A stretch of DNA of 64,000 nt from CAMFKD01 sp964436955 (GCA_964436955.1 CAYTFC010000004.1:6194-70193), one strand, 5' to 3'; counted from the stretch's first letter, positions 36,604 through 45,339 are shown. Notes: generated by a model from the sequence alone, not told the origin. Made by a program: numbers and translations.

Positions 36604-36639
36604 AAGAAAGCCTTAAGATATTTACCTTAAGGCTTTCTT
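36604..36639 (+). terminator. Strong hairpin terminator of the copper operon
   Basis: AAGAAAGCCTTAAG (36604-36617) and CTTAAGGCTTTCTT (36626-36639) form a perfect 14-bp stem with an 8-base loop, 5 bases after the csp stop. The T-rich right arm acts as the run-off. Confidence 0.8.
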
Positions 36640-36683
36640 AGAAATAGCCAATAGGCAGTTTTAATATTTTATGGGAGAAATAA

Positions 36684-37229
36684 ATGGATAGTGAAACCAT
36701 CGCCTACTTCTCAATGGAAATTGCTCTTGAGGAGGGAATTCCTACTTATAGCGGCGGTTTAGGCGTTTTAGCTGGAGACATGCTGCGTTCTGCCGCTGAT
36801 TTAAAACTGCCAATTGCCGCCGTCACACTCCTTTATCGTAAAGGGTATTTCTATCAAAAATTAAATTCCCAGGGAATCCAGAGCGAAAGGCCTGTGGAAT
36901 GGGTGGTATCCGACTTTCTAGAAGAGCTTCCTCAACGCATAGAAGTAAGCGTTGAAGGTAGAAAAATTCAAGTGAGAGCCTGGCAATATAACATTACAAG
37001 CAAAGAAGGATATAGTATTCCTGTCTATTTATTGGATACCGACTTGCCTGAAAACAGTACCTGGGACAGAACTTTAACCGATTTTCTCTATGGAGGCGAT
37101 CAATATTATCGATTTTGCCAAGAGATCGTACTGGGGATTGGGGGCGTTAGGATCTTACGCTCTCTCGGCTATGATCAAATTAGACGATTTCATATGAATG
37201 AAGGGCATGCAAGTCTCTTAACTCAGTGA
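36684..37229 (+). pseudogene. glgP: Truncated alpha-glucan (glycogen) phosphorylase
   Basis: Only the first 181 residues of a GlgP-type phosphorylase: IAYFSMEIALEEGIPTYSGG, GVLAGDMLRSAADLKLP, LYGGDQYYRFCQEIVLGIGG and HMNEGHASLLTQ. The family is normally about 550-850 residues, and the C-terminal half with the PLP lysine is absent. A stop follows EGHASLLTQ and the downstream frames show no continuation, so it was probably cut by a deletion or recombination. GGGAGA precedes the start, so a fragment might still be made. It links to the phosphoketolase and glgC as carbon-storage cargo. Confidence 0.8.
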
Positions 37230-37649
37230 CTAACGAAAAAAATCCACATAAAAACCGGCTCATTAAAGCTTCGCCACTTTTGGTCGATGAAATCACTCGT
37301 ACAGCCTATACAAGACTTCAGAGTAACCATTTCTATACTTTCTTATGTTAGTCTCAGTATTCTTTTACAGTATTATGTCCCAGAAGTCAAATATTTATGA
37401 ACGGTTTTCAAAATACTGAATTTTTTTGACGATATCCATCACAAAAAAGAACCATGATTCAATGATTACTGTGTTTGAGCTACTTAGGAAATCCGAGAAG
37501 GAGAAAAATGTTTCTCATTATAACGTAAAATTCAACTCCTCTGCTAAAGCCAGAAATATTTTTTTCCGTATACCCAGCTTTCTGGATGCCCAACCTTCCA
37601 ATTGTTTGTTAGTCCAGATTCCTGGGAATTTTTAGCGGTGTGCATGAGA
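37230..37649. other. Gene-free stretch before the origin repeats
   Basis: About 420 bases with no supportable gene. A short frame from TTG 37426 lacks a ribosome-binding site and any recognised family. The junction at 37229/37230, where glgP stops making sense, marks the edge of the cargo region. Confidence 0.45.
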
Positions 37650-37889
37650 AAGGTCGATTTTGTTTACATGTGTTTACAAGTACGAGCTATGGTAACCTGA
37701 ACAAAATTTGGCACCTTCCCAAAAATGAAAAACAGGCAGATTTATCGTGTAAATCATTGTTTAAAAAAGCTTTCATGTGCTTTTACAACATGTTTAAAAC
37801 AATAATGAACTTAAAACAGCAACGAATCTCTGTCATCAAAATCTTGTGAACAAGAAAGGTCGATTTTGTTTACACTGTTTACAAAAAAC

Positions 37890-38335
37890 TTTCCATGGAT
37901 TGAGGGCGACTGCACATATAACCGATCTTCGTAGCTTTAGGGGTCAGTCTTGAACAAGTCATCAACGCGGCGAAGGGACCTGCATAACTACTTACTTGGA
38001 AGGCGCTAACAACTTAAGAAGGCGACATAGGGGGCGGATCACCCAACCAAAGGGTGTGATGCAGAAATCTTGCGATCCAAGTCAGGTAGACGGCGTTTCT
38101 GACCATCTACCATGACTCAAATTCACTTAGGGGCATAGTTATGTCATCTAGCCACAAACTGCTGGTATAAGAAGCTCAATTAACCACCATCATCGTCAAT
38201 TTCGGAAGCTGGCTGTAGCCGATCGCCTGAATGTAGTTCAAAGACGAAAGCCCGAATAACATTTCGGAGATCATTCAGCCGACGGAGAATATCACCAAAC
38301 TAGAAAAAAATGAGAACTCTTCTGTCTGGCAAGAA
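37890..38335. ncRNA. GC-richer, structured, gene-free block inside the origin (possible RNA)
   Basis: Base composition is visibly richer in G and C than its surroundings and all frames are broken by stops. Local hairpins can be drawn: ATCACCC with GGGTGTGAT (about 38039-38060), GGTAGA with TCTACC (about 38085-38111). I recognise no known RNA family (tmRNA, RNase P, SRP, 6S and group I/II intron landmarks not seen). It may be a structured RNA, a replication-control RNA or foreign debris. Confidence 0.3.
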
Positions 38336-38380
38336 AGATAATCATTAACTCAGCTCTTTGCTTCCTGAAAAAATGTTACT

Positions 38381-38433
38381 GTGATTAAGAGGGGGCGGTT
38401 TTTGTGATTCAGATCAGTCGATTTTGTTTACAA
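38381..38433 (+). repeat. Tandem pair of iteron units
   Basis: Two units in tandem, 23 bases apart: GTGATTAAGAGGGGGCGG (38381-38398) and GTGATTCAGATCAGTCG (38404-38420), the second running into ATTTTGTTTACAA. They show that the GGGGGCGG boxes are diverged copies of the GGTCGATT iteron core. Confidence 0.6.
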
Positions 38434-39242
38434 AAAAAGGAAATCACAGGAGATGTTGTGAATGACGGGGGTCGGTTTTGTTGACAACTGTTTACAAGAA
38501 CTTGACTCAGTCCTATTTTCTATCCCACATTGTGATCTAAAGAAGTTTTCAGATAAGACGAAAAAACAGATTCAAAATAAAATTAGCTCGTGTGAGTCAG
38601 GAAGGTCGCTTTTGTTTACATAGGTTTACAAACTCTTTCCTGAATTCAAAAATCTTTCGTTGAAAGTACTAAAAAATCTATTCTTACTCTAATGAGAGAG
38701 CTTTTTTATACTTCTCTGATATAAAAAAAACATTGTTACTTTCCGAAGCTGTCAAGGAGTTGCGTATTCAATATTGTGAATGATGAGGGTCGATTTTGTT
38801 TACACTGTTTACAAGATGTCATTTTAATGAGCAAGGACCTCGACCTAGCACCTTAATTCTGCTTTCTGAGCCTTACACAAGCAATACCAAAGTGATTTGG
38901 AGTCTTTGCCGTCATGATCAATAATTGCTAATCGAGTACAGAAAAGTGGTTTGTACAAATCCTTTGTTTTTTCTGAAAATAGGTTAGTCACACATTCGGA
39001 AGGGTTAGCCAGATATTGAGTTTTTCTCGAGAGTAAAGGGTAGTCACTGACCTTTTCAAAAACTATATGTTTGACTTATTTCTAAATGTTAAATGCTTTT
39101 TTGCTAAATTTTTGCAATTTGCACGCTTTTTTCTCCTGTTTCATGCGAAAACATATTGCAATAGGTAAAAGAGGAAGGGCGCGGCTTTGATAAAAGGAAA
39201 TGCTTTAGGCAAGTTATCTTTATTTTCAGATGGGTTTTTTTT

Positions 39243-39293
39243 GGCTCTCGGAGCGAAGCGGGAGAGAGCCTGTTTACTGCGAAGCTGTAAACA
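39243..39293. other. Two adjacent hairpins with GCGAAGC tips
   Basis: GGCTCTC (39243-39249) pairs with GAGAGCC (39264-39270) around GCGAAGC (39253-39259). TGTTTAC (39271-39277) pairs with GTAAACA (39287-39293) around GCGAAGC (39279-39285). DNA with GCGAAGC forms exceptionally stable mini-hairpins (established). The second stem is an inverted pair of the iteron core TGTTTAC. Confidence 0.6.
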
Positions 39294-39373
39294 TTTTATA
39301 TTCTAGTTGAATATAATTAGGGTTGTTTACTTAAGGATAAGTCTAACAAAATAAGGGACTTGCAAAACAGCCT

Positions 39374-39449
39374 GGGATTGAGAAGGGGCGGTCTCGTGAA
39401 CGAGAGGGGGCGGTATTGAGATTGAGGACGGGCGATCCTGTTTACAAAT
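39374..39449 (+). repeat. Three tandem 22-bp iterons
   Basis: Units start at 39374, 39396 and 39418, each exactly 22 bases, with the shared core GAGnnGGGGCGGT or GAGGACGGGCGAT. The last runs into CCTGTTTACAAAT. The 22-base period is typical of Rep-bound iterons, matching two helical turns. Confidence 0.65.
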
Positions 39450-39600
39450 AGGGTATTTTCAGTGCATAAGAAGGGTCGATTTTGTTTACAGTGTTTACAA
39501 GAATTAACCCTTTTTTTGAATATCAATTTCCACCTAAGTTTCTAGTGTTTAAGCGCATAAAAATGGATATTCCTTTGTGATTCAGATAGGTCGCTTTTGT

Positions 39601-41247
39601 TTACGAAAATTTATCAGCAAATGCCCTCACTTTGTCAGAGACTTCTTTTGTAATGTGCCTCTTTTCATTTAAGAGAAAACTGACCATTTGCCCAGTGATG
39701 CCAAGATGATTACCAAATTGCCTAACGTTAAGTTTGGATTTTTTGTATATCTCCTTAAATTCTTCAATGCCAAGGGTTTTATCTTCTTTTTTCTCTAGTG
39801 CTGGTATTTCTCTATTTGCTTGTACGAGTCTTAATTCTTGCCCTAACCACTCAGGTGGAGTAAGTGTAAGAGAACAACTAAAAGGATCTGCACATTCAGA
39901 AGGCAAAAACTTTTCTCCTGTGTGAGACCAGTCTCCTAAGTATCCATGCTCTTTCATATAGCTAAGCTCGGACTCTAGAGATCTAAGGTCTCTCATCTTA
40001 TATCTTCCTGATGGATCTAAATCGCACCAGTCCATTAAGCTGCGAATGGATATTTTCTGTTGAGGGTTCATTCTCCAGAAAATGGCCAATAATGGAGTTA
40101 GGTAAATTGTAAGAGGATGCTCACGATGGTTCTCCTGAGCAATTTTCTTTAGAAGTTTGGTATATTTGGCAGATTGTCCATCTTTTGGTTCAAATGCATT
40201 TTTATACCAAAAATCAGTCGCTCTCAGCTTGATTTTTTCATCAATGATAACCTTATCGAATATCTCTTGCCTGAATCCATCGATGCTAAAAAGGCGTTCT
40301 CCCTGGATGACCTCTTTTTTTCCCTCTTTTTTTCTAGCCGTGATAAAAAGACTCTGAAAGACTCTGATAATCTCGCTTGCAGTCTTCTTTAATTCATGAT
40401 CATAGGTGCCATTAGCCTTTTTTCTATGACCCAGTCTTGCTAGATGATCATTTACACTCCAAATGAAATGGCCCTTTCTAAAATTTTCTTCTAGGCCAAT
40501 TAAGAAACCTAGAAGATGCCGCAGTCCTTCAGCACCAAATGTGCGCTTGATATAAAGGGCTAAGCTAACCTCTCTGAAGTGAATGTCAGATTTGAAAAGC
40601 GAAATGTCAATTTCAGCCTGCGCTTCTACTTTTGGATTATCGCTTACGACTGCAATATATTTTTCTTCAATCGTTTCCCGTCCATTAAGATAGGAAGCAG
40701 TTTTTTCGACTTTTAATATTGAAGACAGGAATTCCTCAGCCTCTTTTTGCTCTATTGCAGTCCATTCGGAATGAGGCTTGCTTAACAGTCTTCTTGGAAT
40801 CATATCTGGCTTTCCGGCAAACATGGCAAGCAACGTAAACATGAGAGCATGCGATGGAAGAGCAAATGTGTCTTTATTTGACGATTGGTCGATAATGTTT
40901 TGAATAGCCTCTTCTATAAGAGAGCGTTGAGCGGTAGGACCCATCTCATTAAGGATATTCTTCAAAGAGACAAGTTGATTTGGAGAAAAGCTCTGTATGG
41001 GCGATATGGCGGATTCCCATTCTTGTTTTTCTGAGGATTTTATTTTAAGCGACATGCCAAGTAGTTGCATGTCTTCAACAGAGTCTAAAATTTCGACGGT
41101 TTTTCCCGTTTTTTTATCAACGACGTGGAGTTGATAACTTGTTTCCGTATCCTTTGGAGGGATAATGAGCTCACCGACAAGCGGAATTGAAGGCTTTTTT
41201 ACTTTTTTTGATTTCATTTTTTCTTTGGTAGTGTTCATATCGCTCAT
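39601..41247 (-). CDS. Candidate plasmid replication initiator with C-terminal HTH
   Basis: 548 residues; no family recognised with certainty. The C-terminus (NVRQFGNHLGITGQMVSFLL, about 505-525) is a clear XRE-like helix-turn-helix. A middle part (ALYIKRTFGAEGLRHLLGFL, RHPLTIYLTPLLAIFW-like) resembles the winged-helix organisation of Rep proteins. It begins within the stop of the primase-helicase gene (ATGA) and its stop codon lies inside the last iteron, so gene and origin are physically linked. Replication initiation by iteron binding is the best reading but is inference; a transcriptional regulator is the alternative. Confidence 0.6.
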   Translation of the reverse strand: MSDMNTTKEKMKSKKVKKPSIPLVGELIIPPKDTETSYQLHVVDKKTGKTVEILDSVEDMQLLGMSLKIKSSEKQEWESAISPIQSFSPNQLVSLKNILNEMGPTAQRSLIEEAIQNIIDQSSNKDTFALPSHALMFTLLAMFAGKPDMIPRRLLSKPHSEWTAIEQKEAEEFLSSILKVEKTASYLNGRETIEEKYIAVVSDNPKVEAQAEIDISLFKSDIHFREVSLALYIKRTFGAEGLRHLLGFLIGLEENFRKGHFIWSVNDHLARLGHRKKANGTYDHELKKTASEIIRVFQSLFITARKKEGKKEVIQGERLFSIDGFRQEIFDKVIIDEKIKLRATDFWYKNAFEPKDGQSAKYTKLLKKIAQENHREHPLTIYLTPLLAIFWRMNPQQKISIRSLMDWCDLDPSGRYKMRDLRSLESELSYMKEHGYLGDWSHTGEKFLPSECADPFSCSLTLTPPEWLGQELRLVQANREIPALEKKEDKTLGIEEFKEIYKKSKLNVRQFGNHLGITGQMVSFLLNEKRHITKEVSDKVRAFADKFS

Positions 41248-43589
41248 TTTTTCTCTTTTAGTGTAGACAAGGGCCTGTCAAATACCAAAGAGATGGTTTG
41301 ATTGGATGGGCCATTGCGGTTTTTAAGGACAACAAAATCGAGGTCCACAGTTCTACTCATTAGGGATTCTCCCTTGCTGTCTGATTTTTCTTTAGCGTCA
41401 TTCCAGATACCTAAAACAAGTTTAGCATCGTTTTCAATATCCCCAGCTTCGCGCAAATTATCGAGGCGTAAAACTTCTTGCTTGGTGTTTCCCCTTCCAA
41501 ATTGTGCTCCAAGAATGATCGGAACTGAATTGAATTTTGCTGTTTCCAGAATTGTTTCAGAGATTTTTTGCAGTTCTAGCTGTCTTGTAGAGGATTTTCC
41601 TTTGAATTTTATTTTTTGAATATAATCAATGAAGATTGCCCCCATTTTTCCACGTTCTTTCAAACTGGCGATGACTTTGCTTAGGTCATCCACAAAATAA
41701 GGAAAATCACTGACAACCAATCTATGGCTTTCAGTCAGGGATTGAAGAAGAGCAACTCCTTCATTGATCTTAGGATTTTTTGTAAAACCCCCTCTCAGAT
41801 ATCCTTCTAGGTTGCCAAGGTTATTGGCTTCATTGATAAATTCCCCTGTTAGGATATTCAGAACTTTTAAAAGAATTTGATTTTTAGGTTCTTCGTAAGA
41901 GAAAAAGTAAAATTCTCTATCTGGGTAGAGTTTGACCATATTAACGAAAAAATTAAGCAAAGCTGTTGTTTTTCCATGCGAAGGTCTTCCAGCAATAATG
42001 GTGATGGCTTCTTGAGGGATTTGAATGGTAGCATCAAGCGATTTATATCCAGTTTTCAAGCCTTCTTGAATAGATGACAAATCTTGTTTTAGGTTTTCTA
42101 CAGTATAGGGCTTAAGCAGAAAGTCATCTTTTTTATGCTCTTTTTTTACTTGAGAAAGAATCTGCTCGGCTTTCTTTATTTCTCCGAGTGAAATAAGCTT
42201 TTGAGCCTCTGCAAGGGATTTTTTGTAATTTTCATCTTCCTCTTTCTTTTTTTGCTCTTTTAGGGATTTAGCCATAATGTCATCAATCTCATTAGGACTA
42301 AGATTGAAAATTGCTTCCATTTCTTGCTTAAAGATACTCTTGTCTAAAGCATCTTCAATTTTAACATATTCTTTGGAGGCTCTTCCTAATGCAGAATAAC
42401 GACCCATGTCAGTGTTTAGGTCGTCTTTATAAGCAAGATAAGAAGGAAGCCATCTCGCTCGCGATTGAGCTTTTTCTTTGATCAATTTTTTTAATGCGTC
42501 ATGACCGTTAGATTTGACGTATTCATCCGGATCCTTAAACGGGCTGAGAAGATGAGGAGGAAGAATAAATGCTTTGATTCCGTTTGCCTCTAAAATGTCC
42601 GAGGCTTTTTTAGCCTTTTCAATAGATCCAATCTCCCCTTTGCTATCCTTAGAATCATTGTCAAAAATAATGACGACACTTTCTATTTCATAAATCCTTA
42701 AACTTTCGAGGTGCTTAGAAGATAAGTCCCCTTGACCGGTTGCAACGATATTTTGAATTCCAAGGCTAGGGAGATAGGCAGCATCTGGAAGCCCTTCGAC
42801 GAGAAGAAGCTGGCTTTCGCGTTTGCATTTATAAATGTTGAAGAGATCGTCTTTTTTGAGACCAGCTGTATAGCTCCATCTATAAAGCTTTCCATCGGAA
42901 TCAGGAACACCTTCTTTAATGGTTGCTCTTTTTGCGAAGCCTAATATTTTTCCGAACTTGTCTCTATAAGGAAGTGCTGCTCTAAAAAGATCTCCGCCTG
43001 CGCCATTGAGTTTAATTTCGCTTATTTCGTGATGTCTTTCTGGAGGAAGCTGAGACCTTAGATGCTCTCTTATTTGCGCGTCCTTAGGCCAATACATCCA
43101 TTCTGTCGTCAAAAGCTTTGCAGCATCATACCCCCTTACTTCAGTCAGATATTGAAATGCTTCTTTTCCTTCTTTCTTTGCGAGCATGGTTTTCCCATAT
43201 TCGAAGACCAATTCATACAGGTTGGCGAGAGCGTAAGATTTTTTAGTCTCAGGAGCAACGGGGTTATGTTTATGCAACTCGTCTAGTAAATCACAACGAA
43301 AGGTTTCTGCTAGATATTTGCATGCATCCACATAGCCAAAGCCTTTTTCCCTTTGGACAAGTTCTATTACATCAAAGGATTCATTACAGCTAAAGCAATG
43401 AAATTGACTCCATCCAGAACCTAGCCTAAAGCATTGACCAGTTTTTGACTCATGCCCTGAAATGCATTTTCCAACCAAATAACCGCCAACGCGCTTGAGA
43501 TTTAATTTATGATGGAGGTCTAGATGTTCAGCAACCTCCTCAATGCGTATAGAGGCCTTTAGTTTTTCTTTTACCAAATTGTCAATCAT
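41244..43589 (-). CDS. Fused primase-helicase (CHC2 zinc finger, Toprim, DnaB-type helicase)
   Basis: 781 residues, T7 gp4-like architecture. The zinc finger has C42, H46, C65 and C68 (GKCISGHE and FHCFSCNE). The Toprim domain has E265 (LLLVEGLPDAAYL) and D310/D312 (VVIIFDNDSKDS). A Lys/Glu-rich coiled region (about 440-490) leads to the RecA-like helicase with Walker A GRPSHGKTT (534-542), Walker B GAIFIDYIQKI, ILGAQFGRG and LREAGDIENDAK. It would unwind and prime DNA at the plasmid origin. The chlamydial plasmid helicase is only DnaB-like; this fused form is more phage-like. Confidence 0.92.
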   Translation of the reverse strand: MIDNLVKEKLKASIRIEEVAEHLDLHHKLNLKRVGGYLVGKCISGHESKTGQCFRLGSGWSQFHCFSCNESFDVIELVQREKGFGYVDACKYLAETFRCDLLDELHKHNPVAPETKKSYALANLYELVFEYGKTMLAKKEGKEAFQYLTEVRGYDAAKLLTTEWMYWPKDAQIREHLRSQLPPERHHEISEIKLNGAGGDLFRAALPYRDKFGKILGFAKRATIKEGVPDSDGKLYRWSYTAGLKKDDLFNIYKCKRESQLLLVEGLPDAAYLPSLGIQNIVATGQGDLSSKHLESLRIYEIESVVIIFDNDSKDSKGEIGSIEKAKKASDILEANGIKAFILPPHLLSPFKDPDEYVKSNGHDALKKLIKEKAQSRARWLPSYLAYKDDLNTDMGRYSALGRASKEYVKIEDALDKSIFKQEMEAIFNLSPNEIDDIMAKSLKEQKKKEEDENYKKSLAEAQKLISLGEIKKAEQILSQVKKEHKKDDFLLKPYTVENLKQDLSSIQEGLKTGYKSLDATIQIPQEAITIIAGRPSHGKTTALLNFFVNMVKLYPDREFYFFSYEEPKNQILLKVLNILTGEFINEANNLGNLEGYLRGGFTKNPKINEGVALLQSLTESHRLVVSDFPYFVDDLSKVIASLKERGKMGAIFIDYIQKIKFKGKSSTRQLELQKISETILETAKFNSVPIILGAQFGRGNTKQEVLRLDNLREAGDIENDAKLVLGIWNDAKEKSDSKGESLMSRTVDLDFVVLKNRNGPSNQTISLVFDRPLSTLKEKK

Positions 43590-43634
43590 GCTCAGTCCCC
43601 GTCAGACTTCTCTCAAAGCCAACTATTTCTCTGT

Positions 43635-44135
43635 TTATTGTGTTTGTTGTTCTTCTTCCATTTTGATGAGCCACTGAATGGCTTCGCAGATCATTTCAGA
43701 TTTTTCTGTTTTCCGTCCCTGCAGCATCCGATTTGCATAAAGATCATTGAAAGCTTTGTAAATGTCTTCAGTCAAATTAAAGGTCATTTTATAGGTTGGA
43801 ATTTTTTGTGTTTGCTGTTTTGTAGTTGGAAATATGGTTGTTGGCCGGGTTGTTTGAGTTTCTTGTTTGACATCCGGATTAGTTTCCAACTTTCCATTTT
43901 GTTGGATTGTTGTGTGGCCAGCTTTATTGTTAAGCGATTGGCTTATTTCCTGGAAAGATGGACTTCCAGCTGGGTGGGAATCTGGCTTGTTTTCTAGTTG
44001 GTTTGCTGGCTGGATTGTTTGTTTGCTTTCTGGTTTCCCTTCTTTCTGGTTGTCCAGCTTCCCAACCGGTTGATTATCATACATTTCATCTATTGATAAC
44101 TTAGCTTTTTTCTTAATTTCACTAATTCCTGACAT
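43635..44135 (-). CDS. ParA-linked RHH adaptor with long disordered arm (candidate ParB)
   Basis: 166 residues from the ATG at 44135, overlapping parA by 14 bases (a GTG at 44141 is possible). Residues 18-110 are low-complexity, rich in Gln, Pro, Asn, Lys (NQPVGKLDNQKEGKPESKQT and similar). The C-terminal 50 residues (KMTFNLTEDIYKAFNDLYAN) look like a ribbon-helix-helix domain and match the protein at 13941. In type Ib partition systems such a protein binds the centromere and its arm activates ParA. The DNA coding for the arm is itself full of TCTGG/CCAG repeats. Confidence 0.72.
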   Translation of the reverse strand: MSGISEIKKKAKLSIDEMYDNQPVGKLDNQKEGKPESKQTIQPANQLENKPDSHPAGSPSFQEISQSLNNKAGHTTIQQNGKLETNPDVKQETQTTRPTTIFPTTKQQTQKIPTYKMTFNLTEDIYKAFNDLYANRMLQGRKTEKSEMICEAIQWLIKMEEEQQTQ

Positions 44136-44904
44136 ATGCACCTAACCTTTCCATTAGTTCGTTTGTAAAATCATGGTAAGCCTTAGCGCTTGAACAATTA
44201 GGATCGAAATCGAAAATTGCTTTAGCTGCTTCTTGTGATTCCTTCAATTTCACGTTTTCAGGAATTCGTGTATTGAAGACTTTTTCTCCGAATAGATCAT
44301 TAATGGCGTCGTATATTCTTTTGGAATGATTAGTAGACATTTTGAAGAAAGTGAATAAGACTCCTAGAATTTCAGCACGATGATTGACCAATTGACCGAC
44401 TTTCTTATTTGTTCGGTTGATGGTATCCATGAAATTCTGCATTCCAGCTAGGTTGAAGTAGTCCAGCCCAACAGGCAATATAATATAATCGGCTGCCAAT
44501 ACAGCATTTGTAAGAAGAGTTCCAAACGTAGGGGAGGTATCAATGATTATATAATCATAGGTGAGATCGACTAGTTTTGAACGAAGAGCAAATTCTTTAG
44601 CTTGAATTTGAGCGAGTTTAACATCTGCTACAGCTAAAGAGACATCTGAAGGGAGAATGTGGAGGCCTTCTATATAAGTGTCTTGCACGATATCTTTGAC
44701 TTCGCATTCTTCTTGGCAAAGCAATTCAGCAATCGTTTGACGATTCTCTGTTTTGATTCCTAGGCCTATTGTGGAGTTGCCTTGCGGGTCTAAGTCTATC
44801 AATAAGACTTTCTTGCCAGCATAAGCTAAACCAGCCGCAAGGTTGATGCTAGAGGTCGTTTTCCCGCATCCTCCTTTTTGATTGGAGATGGCTATTTTGA
44901 ACAT
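44122..44904 (-). CDS. parA: ParA-family partition ATPase
   Basis: 260 residues. Deviant Walker A NQKGGCGKTTSSIN (residues 8-21), Walker A' VLLIDLDPQGNSTIGLG (about 34-50) and Walker B DYIIIDTSPTFGTLL (about 115-129) are all intact. It lacks an N-terminal HTH, as in short ParA proteins and chlamydial plasmid pGP5-type proteins. AAGGA precedes the ATG. It segregates plasmid copies by forming gradients on nucleoid DNA, together with the RHH protein encoded next. Confidence 0.93.
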   Translation of the reverse strand: MFKIAISNQKGGCGKTTSSINLAAGLAYAGKKVLLIDLDPQGNSTIGLGIKTENRQTIAELLCQEECEVKDIVQDTYIEGLHILPSDVSLAVADVKLAQIQAKEFALRSKLVDLTYDYIIIDTSPTFGTLLTNAVLAADYIILPVGLDYFNLAGMQNFMDTINRTNKKVGQLVNHRAEILGVLFTFFKMSTNHSKRIYDAINDLFGEKVFNTRIPENVKLKESQEAAKAIFDFDPNCSSAKAYHDFTNELMERLGAYVRN

Positions 44905-45067
44905 TGATTGAGTCCTTGGGTTAAATGAGTCCGTAAGCCACCAATCTAATCCAGTCGCCTATTTAAGTAAACAGTGAATTGATGATTTACTGGAATCAAT
45001 GATACTGCTAAGATGAGGAACATCTCAATAATGGTTATAGCAAATCGATACAAGAAGAAGGTAGAAA
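44905..45067. promoter_or_regulatory. Divergent promoter region between parA and a CopG-like gene
   Basis: 163 bases between divergently read genes. An imperfect inverted repeat CAGTGAAT / ATTTACTG lies near 44977-44997, a plausible operator for the RHH proteins. No promoter boxes are assigned with confidence. Confidence 0.35.
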
Positions 45068-45238
45068 ATGGCTAAAAAACCTGTTAAAGAACTGCCTGAG
45101 AAGCCAAAAAGGGCTCGAATTACTTTAGAGTGTTCCCCTGAAACGAGAAAAGCGATCAGGATTATGGCTGCTCAGAACGACAAGAGCATGAATGATTTCA
45201 TTCTTTCAATTGTACTAGAAAAAATGAATGTGAAGTAA
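45068..45238 (+). CDS. Tiny CopG/Arc-type ribbon-helix-helix protein
   Basis: 56 residues: a basic N-terminus (MAKKPVKELPEKPKRA) followed by RITLECSPETRKAIRIMAAQ and KSMNDFILSIVLEKM, a textbook RHH fold (one strand, two helices). AAGAAGG lies about 5 bases before the ATG. It is read away from parA. Likely a repressor of copy-number or partition genes (inference). A hairpin at 45270-45300 follows it. Confidence 0.72.
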   Translation: MAKKPVKELPEKPKRARITLECSPETRKAIRIMAAQNDKSMNDFILSIVLEKMNVK

Positions 45239-45269
45239 ATGTCCGGTGCCTAGTCGTTCTGATTAGGCT

Positions 45270-45300
45270 CGTTTCTCTTTTTTAAAACGAAAGAGAAACG
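45270..45300. terminator. Hairpin after the CopG-like gene
   Basis: CGTTTCTCTTT (45270-45280) and AAAGAGAAACG (45290-45300) form an 11-bp stem with a 9-base loop. A weaker hairpin (GCCTA/TAGGC) lies at 45248-45268. The T-rich arm suits an intrinsic terminator in either direction. Confidence 0.55.
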
Positions 45301-45339
45301 CTGCTTCCCTTTATAAAAAATAAATTATTTATAACCAAA

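Larger units (their letters stand above)
37650..39604. other. Candidate replication origin with dispersed and tandem iterons
   Basis: Six full direct repeats begin at about 37650, 37856, 38467, 38601, 38785 and 39471. Each reads GGTCGATTTTGTTTACA then 1-4 bases then TGTTTACAA, with small changes. Partial copies lie at 38415, 39427 and 39586; the last reaches into the stop codon of the rep gene. Many are preceded by TTGTGAnT. All point the same way. AT-rich DNA (39060-39130) could be an unwinding element. Together with the adjacent initiator and primase-helicase genes this fits an iteron-type origin. The wide, irregular spacing is unusual. Confidence 0.72.

Noticed and set aside
37426..37849. 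Two short frames before and across the first iteron
   Set aside because: One begins at TTG without a ribosome-binding site, the other translates the iteron itself; both look accidental.
37650..39604. Repeats considered as a CRISPR array
   Set aside because: Spacings are irregular (44 to over 600 bases), copies diverge and no cas genes are present; an iteron origin explains them better.
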